Shown here: piece after piece, positions 29,273 through 35,342 of the stretch
Layout: every line of letters begins with the position of its first letter
Position numbering within the stretch: position 1 is the first letter of the stretch
Assembly (NCBI GenBank): GCA_016870475.1
Contig: VGBO01000023.1
Span: 1-35,342, forward strand
Direction: 5' to 3'
DNA length: 35,342 nt
DNA from: Actinomycetota bacterium
GTDB lineage: Bacteria > Actinomycetota > Acidimicrobiia > Acidimicrobiales > CAIXPF01
Made by a program: the position numbers and the translations under genes
The notes under the pieces: generated by a model
What the model saw: the letters and a program-made list of their open reading frames with translations, nothing else
Database searches by the model: none
Told to the model about the DNA's origin: nothing

Positions 29273-30334
29273 ATGAAGGTCGAAACGCACCTGCCGCTCG
29301 GCAAGGTCGACCCGGGCATCCGGGAGACGGAGAAGCCGGTCGACCTGCCCGGCGTCCCCGCCGACGCGGCGCTCGTGGAACGCCTCGGGTTCGACGGTCT
29401 CGTCCTCACCGAGACGAAGGAGGATCCCTACGTCGTCATGGCGCTCGCGGCGTCCTCGACCGAACGGCTGAGCCTCACCACCGCCGTCGCCATGGCATTC
29501 CCCCGGAGCCCGACCATCACCGCGATGGCCGCCTGGACCCTGCAGCGCGCCTCGCGCGGCCGGTTCGTGCTCGGCCTCGGCACGCAGGTGAAGGGACACA
29601 TCGAGCGCCGCTTCGGGATGACCTGGCACAAGCCGGGACCGTGGCTCGAGGACTACGTCGGCGCCGTCCGGGCGGTGTGGGACTGCTGGCAGCACCGCAC
29701 CCCGCTCGACTTCCACAGCACCCACTACGACCTGACGCTCATGAACCCCCTGTTCGACCCGGGCCCGATCGAACACCCCGACATCCCCGTGCACATCGCC
29801 GCCGTGAACCCGCACATGGCACGTGTCGGCGGACGGATCGCCGACGGCGTCCGCCCCCACCCGATCTGCACCCGCCGCTACCTCGCCGAGGTCCTGCAGC
29901 CGGCGATCGCGCTCGGCACCGCCGATGCCGGTCGCGCCAACGACGCCGTGTCCGTGGTGGCGAGCCCGCTCATCATCGCCGCGGCGACCGAGGCCGAGCT
30001 CGAGGCGCGCGTCAGCAACGTGCGGTCGCGCATCTCGTTCTACGCGTCGACCCGCACCTACCGACCGGTGTTCGACCTGCACGGCTGGGACGACGTCGCC
30101 GACGATCTGTCCGTGCTGTCACGGCAGGGACGCTGGGACGACATGGAGCACCGGATCAGCGACGAGATGGTCGAACAGATCGCCGTCATCGGCACCTACG
30201 ACCAGATCGGCCGCAACGTCGTCGACCGCTACCGGGGGATCTGCGACCGCGTGGAGTTCTCGATCCCGGTGAACGGGCCCGCCGACGCCGAACGCCTCGC
30301 GGCCATCGTCGCCGACATGCAGAACGCCGACTGA
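29273..30334 (+). CDS. LLM-class F420-dependent oxidoreductase
   Basis: Luciferase-like TIM-barrel enzyme, 353 residues, of the actinobacterial group usually tied to F420 (TIGR03617-like); the substrate is unknown. Landmarks: ETHLPLGKVD at the start, AALVERLGFDGLVLTETKED (about 32-51), STERLSLTTAVAMAFPRSPT, ASRGRFVLGLGTQVKGHIER (about 92-111), and IPVHIAAVNPHMARVGGRIA followed by DGVRPHP. ATG 29273 has GGGAGG 5 bases upstream. A second LLM gene of a different group follows 25 bases later, so the two may act in one oxidation pathway. F420 use is inferred from similarity only; no F420 biosynthesis gene is in the window. Confidence 0.9.
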   Translation: MKVETHLPLGKVDPGIRETEKPVDLPGVPADAALVERLGFDGLVLTETKEDPYVVMALAASSTERLSLTTAVAMAFPRSPTITAMAAWTLQRASRGRFVLGLGTQVKGHIERRFGMTWHKPGPWLEDYVGAVRAVWDCWQHRTPLDFHSTHYDLTLMNPLFDPGPIEHPDIPVHIAAVNPHMARVGGRIADGVRPHPICTRRYLAEVLQPAIALGTADAGRANDAVSVVASPLIIAAATEAELEARVSNVRSRISFYASTRTYRPVFDLHGWDDVADDLSVLSRQGRWDDMEHRISDEMVEQIAVIGTYDQIGRNVVDRYRGICDRVEFSIPVNGPADAERLAAIVADMQNAD

Positions 30335-30359
30335 GCCCCGGGGCGGGAGGGGACGCACC

Positions 30360-31742
30360 ATGCGCCGACCGAAGCGGTTGATCCTGAACGCGTTCTCGAT
30401 GAACTGCGTGTCCCACATCCAGCAAGGCCTGTGGGTGCGAGACGACACGCGTCAGCTCGAGTACGCCGGGCTTGCGCCGTGGCTCGACCTCGCCCGACTC
30501 CTCGAACGGGGCGGGTTCGACACCCTGTTCCTCGCCGACGTGATGGGTCTGTACGACACCTTCCGGGGCAGCGGCGACACCTCGATCCGCGAAGGCATGC
30601 AGGTGCCCGCGAACGACCCGATGTTGCTCATCCCGGCGATGGCGTCGGTGACCGAGCACCTCGGGTTCGCGTTCACGGCGTCGGTGTACCAGGCGCACCC
30701 CTTCACCTTCGCCCGGCAGTGCTCCACCCTCGACCACCTCACCGGCGGGCGGGTCGGTTGGAACATCGTCACCACCTACCTGCCGAACGCGATGGAGAAC
30801 CTCGGCCTCGACGACCTCCCCGACCACGACGGGCGGTACGACTTCGCGGACGAGTACCTCGAGGTCGGCTACAAGCTGTGGGAGGGGAGCTGGGAGGAGG
30901 ACGCCGTCCTCGCCGACCGCACCCGACGCATCTACGCCGACCCGGCGAAGGTCCACCGCATCGACCACGTCGGGCCGAACTTCCGGGTCGCCGGGCCGCA
31001 CCTGTGCGAGCCGTCCCCGCAACGCACCCCGCTGCTGTTCCAGGCCGGGTCCTCCGACCGTGGGAGGGAGTTCGCCGCCCGCCACGCCGAAGGCGTGTTC
31101 GTGATCACCTCCCGCACCGCGCTCGCTGCGGGGACCGGACCGGTGCCCGACATCCGCCGCCGCGCCGCCGCCCTCGGCCGCAACCCCGACGACATCGCCT
31201 TCTTCCAGGGGCTCTCGATCGTCGTCGGCGGAACCGAGGCCGAGGCCCGGGCGAAGGAGGCCGCCTACCTCGAACAGCTCTCCACCGACGGCGCGCTCGC
31301 CCACCTGAGCGGCGCCCTCGGCGTCGACCTCGGCGCCTACGACCCCGACGCCCCCCTCGAGTCGTTCCGCGGGCAGGCGATGCAGGGCGTCGTGCGGGGG
31401 CTGCTCGAGAATGCGCCGTCCGGCACCCGCACCTTCCGGGACCTGATGCGGGCGAACATGGCCGGGCAGTTCCTCACCGGCACACCCGAACAGGTCGCCG
31501 ACGCACTCGTCGAATGGGGCGAGGCGGGCATCGACGGGTTCAACCTCGTCTACTCGACCACACCGGGCACCTTCGTCGACATCATCGACGGCGTGGTTCC
31601 CCTGCTCCGGGAACGCGGCCACCTCGAGGACGGGTACCGGCCGGGGCCGTTGCGCCAGAAGCTGTTCGGCGCACCACGCCTTCCCGACCGTCATCCCGGC
31701 GCCGCGTACCGGCGCCGGCCGACGGGTCCCGCCTCGTCCTAA
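30360..31742 (+). CDS. NtaA/SnaA/DszA-type flavin-dependent monooxygenase
   Basis: FMNH2-dependent monooxygenase of the nitrilotriacetate/pristinamycin/dibenzothiophene sulfone group, 460 residues; it needs a separate flavin reductase. Landmarks: LILNAFSMNCVSHIQQGLW (7-25), FDTLFLADVMGLYDTFRGS (about 53-71), PMLLIPAMASVTEHLGFAFT, HLTGGRVGWNIVTTYLPNAM followed by ENLG, and TPLLFQAGSSDRGREFAARH. These are typical of DszA-like enzymes. GAGGGG lies about 8 bases before ATG 30360. No dsz or nta partner gene or flavin reductase is visible nearby, so the substrate cannot be named. It ends with TAA and an MpaB-type gene follows after 28 bases. Confidence 0.92.
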   Translation: MRRPKRLILNAFSMNCVSHIQQGLWVRDDTRQLEYAGLAPWLDLARLLERGGFDTLFLADVMGLYDTFRGSGDTSIREGMQVPANDPMLLIPAMASVTEHLGFAFTASVYQAHPFTFARQCSTLDHLTGGRVGWNIVTTYLPNAMENLGLDDLPDHDGRYDFADEYLEVGYKLWEGSWEEDAVLADRTRRIYADPAKVHRIDHVGPNFRVAGPHLCEPSPQRTPLLFQAGSSDRGREFAARHAEGVFVITSRTALAAGTGPVPDIRRRAAALGRNPDDIAFFQGLSIVVGGTEAEARAKEAAYLEQLSTDGALAHLSGALGVDLGAYDPDAPLESFRGQAMQGVVRGLLENAPSGTRTFRDLMRANMAGQFLTGTPEQVADALVEWGEAGIDGFNLVYSTTPGTFVDIIDGVVPLLRERGHLEDGYRPGPLRQKLFGAPRLPDRHPGAAYRRRPTGPASS

Positions 31743-31757
31743 CTCCCGGCGGCTCCG

Positions 31758-31763
31758 TATCCT
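31758..31763 (+). promoter_or_regulatory. -10-like box, leaderless arrangement
   Basis: TATCCT ends 7 bases before ATG 31771, with no Shine-Dalgarno. Confidence 0.45.
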
Positions 31764-31770
31764 CGCGGGC

Positions 31771-32658
31771 ATGGGAGCCCCCTGGTCCGCCGCGGTCGAA
31801 CGGGAAGCGCGCGACCTGCTCACCCCACCGCCGCTCCCCGACACCGTGTTCGCCCGCACCGCGGACGACCCAGGTCTGTTCGAACCGGACGACGTGATCT
31901 GGCAGCTCCACGCCGAACGCAGCGGCGTCGTCGGCGGACTCCGGGCGCTGCTGCTGCAGACGCTCCACCCTGTCGCGATGGCCGCCGTGTCGGAGCACTC
32001 GGCGTACCGGACCGACCCGTGGGGCCGTCTGCACCGCACCGCGACCTTCCTCGCCGTCACCACGTATGGGACGACGAGCGCAGCGGAGGCGACCATCGCC
32101 CGCATCCGGCGGGTGCACGACACGGTCACCGGCATCGCGCCCAACGGGCTCCCCTACCGGGCGAACGATCCGGACCTGCTGGCGTGGGTGCACGCCACCG
32201 AGGTCGACAGCTTCCTCGCGGCGGCCCGCCGCTACGGCGAACACCACTACGACCGGGCGGCCGGTGACCGGTACGTCGCCGACATGGCGACCGTCGGCGC
32301 CGCACTCGGCGTGATCGACCCGCCCCGCACCGAGGACGACCTCGCCGCGTACCTCCGTGACATCCGCCCGGACCTGCACGCCACCCCCGAGGCCCGGGAA
32401 GCGGTCCGGTTCCTCCTGAACCCACCGATGCCGGCCCGACTCCGACCGGCGTACGCCGTCGTCACCGCCGCATCGGTCGGGCTCCTGCCGGGGTGGGCCC
32501 GCCGGTCGCTCCTGCTGCCTGCGAGCCCGCTGGCCGACGCGCTCGTCGTCCGACCGGTCACCGTGCAGGTGCTCGACGCCATGCGTCGGATGCTCGGTCC
32601 CTCCCCCGCCGTCACCGCCGCCGCAGCCGCCACTGCCCACGCCGGGACCGTCGCGTGA
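31771..32658 (+). CDS. MpaB-type (DUF2236) oxygenase
   Basis: Likely heme protein of the family that includes fungal MpaB and the rubber oxygenase Lcp; helical, cytoplasmic or secreted, with no signal peptide here. The 295-residue product has the characteristic LQTLHPVAMAAVSEHSAY (about 67-84), GRLHRTATFLAVTTYG, RIRRVHDTVTG, and YRANDPDLLAWVHATEVDSF (about 130-149), whose His residues are candidate heme ligands. The function of the actinobacterial short members is unknown, with a role in oxidising lipids or hydrocarbons suspected. Its stop overlaps the SDR start (GTGA at 32655), so the two are translated together. A TATCCT box 7 bases before the ATG suggests leaderless transcription. Confidence 0.9.
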   Translation: MGAPWSAAVEREARDLLTPPPLPDTVFARTADDPGLFEPDDVIWQLHAERSGVVGGLRALLLQTLHPVAMAAVSEHSAYRTDPWGRLHRTATFLAVTTYGTTSAAEATIARIRRVHDTVTGIAPNGLPYRANDPDLLAWVHATEVDSFLAAARRYGEHHYDRAAGDRYVADMATVGAALGVIDPPRTEDDLAAYLRDIRPDLHATPEAREAVRFLLNPPMPARLRPAYAVVTAASVGLLPGWARRSLLLPASPLADALVVRPVTVQVLDAMRRMLGPSPAVTAAAAATAHAGTVA

Positions 32659-33602
32659 CCAGACGCAGCGACCTGCTCGACCGGGCGCTCGAGGCGACCG
32701 GGCCGCTCGCCTGGACCCGAGCAGGACGTACCCTCCGTCGACGACTCGGAGCGGCCGCCGACCAGGCGCCCGCCGTGGACCTCACCGGTCGCCGGTACGT
32801 GGTCACCGGCAGCACCCGGGGCATCGGGCTCGCGACCGCGACGCACCTAGCCCGGCTCGGCGGTGTGGTCACGGTCGTCGGCCGCGACCCGGATCGCACC
32901 GAACGGGCACGCCGGCTCGTCGCCGATGCCACCGGCAACGACGAGATCACCGCCGTCGCCGCGGACCTGACGGACCCCGCCGCGGCCCGACGGCTCGGCG
33001 ACCTGGTGGGACCGGGCGCACCCCTCTCCGGTATCGTCCACAACGCCGGCGCCGTGCCGCCCCGTGGCGGTGCCACGCCGCCGCTCGGCGCAGCCGTCGG
33101 AGCTCACGTCCTCACGGACGCCCTGCAGCACCGCCTCGGGAGCGGAGCGACGATCGTCTGGGTGTCCTCCGGCATGCAGTACCTGGCGGCGTCGCAGCTC
33201 GGCGGCCCCTACGCGGCGACCAAGCGGGCCGAGGTGCTCCTCGCCCGCGCGTGGGCACGCCGGCTCGCAGGTCGCGGGGTCGCCGTGCACGCCACCCACC
33301 CGGGGCTCGTCGACACCCGGATCGCCGCCGAGCTCCTCGGCCGCCTGCACGAGCCGTTCCGCCCGTTGCTGCGCAGCCCCGGCGAAGCAGCCGAGGACCT
33401 CGTCTGGCTCCTCACCGATCCCGATGCGGCCCGGCACAGCGGGGCGTTCTGGCACGACCGGCGCCCACGTGCGACCGACCGGACCCCCGGTGGTCCGGCG
33501 CGCGTCGACGACGCGGCCGAAGCGCTCTGGGACGACCTCGAGATCTACCTCGAGGCCGGGGGGCCTCAGGAGAACTCGGGCTCCGTCCACCAAGGGAAGT
33601 AG
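32655..33602 (+). CDS. short-chain dehydrogenase/reductase
   Basis: NAD(P)H-dependent oxidoreductase with a Rossmann fold, 315 residues, in the DHRS12-like set. After a 40-residue N-terminal extension come VVTGSTRGIG (cofactor loop), VVTVVGRDPDRTERAR, AADLTD, HNAGA, WVSSGMQYL with the catalytic Ser, and YAATKRAEV with Tyr and Lys. HPGLVDTRIA is the usual post-active-site segment. The Asn of the tetrad region is less clear. It ends with TAG at 33600-33602 and overlaps the 3' end of the convergent crotonase gene by 37 bases. Coupling to the MpaB-type gene suggests they act on related substrates, perhaps a ketone or aldehyde made by the oxygenase. Confidence 0.9.
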   Translation: MTRRSDLLDRALEATGPLAWTRAGRTLRRRLGAAADQAPAVDLTGRRYVVTGSTRGIGLATATHLARLGGVVTVVGRDPDRTERARRLVADATGNDEITAVAADLTDPAAARRLGDLVGPGAPLSGIVHNAGAVPPRGGATPPLGAAVGAHVLTDALQHRLGSGATIVWVSSGMQYLAASQLGGPYAATKRAEVLLARAWARRLAGRGVAVHATHPGLVDTRIAAELLGRLHEPFRPLLRSPGEAAEDLVWLLTDPDAARHSGAFWHDRRPRATDRTPGGPARVDDAAEALWDDLEIYLEAGGPQENSGSVHQGK

Positions 33603-34438
33603 TCCGGCAGGTCCGTCGAGACCTTGCCCGGGAAGGCGGCAGGTCGCTTCTCGAGGAAGGACAGCACGCCCTCCGCCGCCTCGCCCGAGCGTCCGAGGGC
33701 CTGCACCCCGCGACTGTCGAGCTTGTGCGCCTCCATCGGGTGATCGGCGCCGAGGAGCCGCCACATCATGTGGCGGATCAACGTGCAGGACAGCGCCGAG
33801 GTGTTCTCGGCGATCTCCGCTGCGAGCGCCCGCGCCGTCGGCAACAGGTCCTCGTCGGCCACGACACGACTGACCAGACCACCGTCGAGGGCTTCCTGCG
33901 CCGAGAAGACCCGACCGGAGTACGCCCACTCGAGCGCCTGGCTGATGCCCACGAGACGGGGCAGGAACCAGGTCGAACAGGCCTCGGGCACGATGCCGCG
34001 ACGGCTGAACACGAACCCGAACCGTGCCGACGTCGACGCGATCCGCACATCCATCGGGAGCTGCATCGTCGCCCCGATCCCGACCGCGGCGCCGTTCACC
34101 GCCGCGATCACCGGCTTGTTGCACTGGTAGATCCGCAACGTGAGCAGGCCACCGCCGTCACGCTCGACCCCACCGACCTTCTGCGTGTCACCGGTGCGGT
34201 CGTAGTTGAACGTGTCGGCGCCCTTCTCGAGGTCGGCGCCCGCGCAGAACCCGCGGCCAGCACCCGTCACGATGATCGCCCGCACCTCGTCGTCGGCGTC
34301 CGCGAGGTCGAACGCCGCCATCATCTCCTGCTGCATGCGGACGTTGAACGCGTTCAGGCGTTCCGGGCGGTTCATCGTGATCGTCAACACCCGGTCGCTG
34401 ACCTCGTACCGGATGGTCTCGAACGTCGGCTCGCTCAT
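33566..34438 (-). CDS. enoyl-CoA hydratase/isomerase family protein (crotonase)
   Basis: CoA-thioester enzyme, probably of fatty-acid or branched-chain breakdown; 290 residues. Landmarks: NRPERLNAFNVRMQQEM (about 24-40), GAGRGFCAGADLEKGADTF (oxyanion-hole loop), NGAAVGIGATMQLPMDVRIA (second oxyanion loop), and SRRGIVPEACSTWFLPRLVG, which holds a catalytic-type Glu. The ACST segment (usual AGSS) is a small variation. ATG 34438 overlaps the stop of the upstream gene (ATGA), so it is co-translated with malQ, an odd pairing of functions. The family includes hydratases, isomerases and dehalogenases, so the exact reaction is open. Confidence 0.9.
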   Translation of the reverse strand: MSEPTFETIRYEVSDRVLTITMNRPERLNAFNVRMQQEMMAAFDLADADDEVRAIIVTGAGRGFCAGADLEKGADTFNYDRTGDTQKVGGVERDGGGLLTLRIYQCNKPVIAAVNGAAVGIGATMQLPMDVRIASTSARFGFVFSRRGIVPEACSTWFLPRLVGISQALEWAYSGRVFSAQEALDGGLVSRVVADEDLLPTARALAAEIAENTSALSCTLIRHMMWRLLGADHPMEAHKLDSRGVQALGRSGEAAEGVLSFLEKRPAAFPGKVSTDLPDYFPWWTEPEFS

Positions 34439-35342
34439 CCCGCCCCCTCGTGCTGTCCCGTCGCCGACCCCGGTGGTGGCGACGACCCGGACGGACCGTA
34501 CCAGCCGTCCCGCGCCGGGCGAGGGCGCGCCGCGGTGACCGCGCCGAGGAGTTCGACCAGGCCGGGCGTGTCGTCCCACCGTTCGAGAGGAACGGCGACC
34601 CGTCGACGCCAGTTCGGGCGCTGCACCGTGGTGCCCGGCACGTTCTGCGGGTCGAGGGCCCCCCACCCGTCCTCGACGTTCACCACGACGAACCCCGCGT
34701 CGGAACCGGCCTGCACCGCCGTCGCGGCGGCGAGCACCGTTCCGGCGGGCGCGTCCTCGTCGAGATCGAACGACGCAGCGACGGCCGAACGCAGCGCGAC
34801 GCGGCGGACCCGCTCGTCGGCGGCCTGAGCCGGGTCGATGAGCCCGAGGTCGGCCCGGTCCCCGATATCCGCCCCCGACCAGAACGCCGAGAAGGTCGGC
34901 GTGTCGTGGGTGTTCATGGTCGCCACCACCGACGGCGGCGGCGACGGGAACCGCCCCTCGGCGCCGACCCGCCACAGGTCGAACTGGCCGACCGAACAGC
35001 CGAGCAGGCCGTGGTCGACCATCGTGACGGTCACCTCCGGCGGGACCGTACCCAGGTTCTCCCCGACCACCGCCGCACCCGCCCGTGCCGCCTCGAGGCA
35101 GACGACGGCGAGGAGCTCCTCGATCGGCCCGCGGACGTACACGCCCGACCGCGGGTCGACCCCGTGGGGCACCCAGAACGTGCGCGCCAACCCGAGCACG
35201 TGGTCGATGCGCAGCAGCCCTGCGTGTCGTAGGTGATGCCGGATGCAGTCACGCCAGTACCGGTGCCCCTCGGCGCGGGACCGCTCGGGATGCACCGGCG
35301 GGAACCCCCAGTCCTGGCCGAGCGGGAAGAAGTCGTCCGGTG
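34435..35342 (-). CDS. malQ: 4-alpha-glucanotransferase (partial, 5' end outside the window)
   Basis: Amylomaltase that moves alpha-1,4-glucan segments between maltodextrins, in glycogen and maltose metabolism. About 302 C-terminal residues are in the window; the start lies beyond 35342. The visible part begins PDDFFPLGQDWGFPPVHPER, the conserved substrate-entry segment. The catalytic Asp is in LLRIDHVLGL, the acid/base Glu in VGENLGTVP, and the third carboxylate in MNTHDTPTFSAFW. All three are intact. The last 30 residues are Pro/Gly-rich and may be disordered. It is co-translated with the crotonase gene downstream. Confidence 0.93.
   Translation of the reverse strand, partial: PDDFFPLGQDWGFPPVHPERSRAEGHRYWRDCIRHHLRHAGLLRIDHVLGLARTFWVPHGVDPRSGVYVRGPIEELLAVVCLEAARAGAAVVGENLGTVPPEVTVTMVDHGLLGCSVGQFDLWRVGAEGRFPSPPPSVVATMNTHDTPTFSAFWSGADIGDRADLGLIDPAQAADERVRRVALRSAVAASFDLDEDAPAGTVLAAATAVQAGSDAGFVVVNVEDGWGALDPQNVPGTTVQRPNWRRRVAVPLERWDDTPGLVELLGAVTAARPRPARDGWYGPSGSSPPPGSATGQHEGAG

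Noticed and set aside
28319-30082. A longer kinase starting near 30082
   Set aside because: The extension is antisense to the LLM gene and has shadow composition. GTG 29131 has a strong Shine-Dalgarno and starts the kinase domain properly.
1-35342. CRISPR array, phage or transposase genes
   Set aside because: No regularly spaced repeats of CRISPR type and no integrase, transposase or phage structural motifs in any frame examined; the only short tandem repeats are inside tmRNA and the FHA linker.

Overview
The window is a dense, GC-rich stretch (third codon positions almost all G or C) of a chromosome that looks actinobacterial. Reasons: smpB sits next to ssrA; there are two probable F420/flavin luciferase-like oxidoreductases, an MpaB-type (DUF2236) oxygenase, an LCP cell-wall ligase, and a Ser/Thr kinase-FHA pair. 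The style of these proteins is closest to what I know of Acidimicrobiia, but that placement is inference. There are 27 intact complete protein genes, two genes cut by the window edges (a doubtful 3' end at the left, a malQ at the right), three broken genes, one tmRNA gene, and no tRNA, rRNA, IS element, phage gene or CRISPR array that I can see.

Layout. 1-1058: trans-translation locus (smpB, then ssrA with tag ANTDDLTLAA). 1087-4692: a disturbed zone next to the ssrA 3' end. It holds a less GC-rich membrane protein, a long hairpin, a zf-TFIIB-like gene and an APH-type kinase gene each cut by an in-frame TAG, an intact Ca2+/Na+ exchanger, and a secreted-protein gene with two apparent frameshifts. 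4749-9574: ZIP metal transporter, small unknown protein, nitroreductase, LOG-family phosphoribohydrolase, LCP protein and LemA. 9583-16493: GIDE-LemA fusion, TauE/SafE exporter, DedA, then a tightly overlapping alcohol dehydrogenase/nuclease lipoprotein/LLM oxidoreductase operon, then an MFS exporter. 16557-20898: ADP-ribosylglycohydrolase, pirin, cupin, NMO-like flavoprotein and a kynurenine-formamidase-like hydrolase.

20895-29131 is the most interesting part. It has a Ser/Thr kinase fused to what looks like a GTPase-type domain without a P-loop, divergent from a membrane-anchored Hsp70 that has no substrate-binding domain but carries an extracytoplasmic module. A CPA2 cation/proton antiporter follows the Hsp70. 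Convergent to it is a second small kinase overlapping an FHA/zinc-ribbon protein. Together this could be a phosphorylation-controlled envelope or ion-stress sensing module; that is a proposal from gene order, not a demonstrated system.

29273-35342: two luciferase-like monooxygenases, an MpaB-type oxygenase overlapping an SDR, and convergent to them a malQ-crotonase pair.

Gene expression: many first genes of transcripts have a TANNNT box ending 6-8 bases before the start codon, with no Shine-Dalgarno, which points to common leaderless transcription. Inside operons, genes overlap by ATGA or GTGA, suggesting translational coupling.
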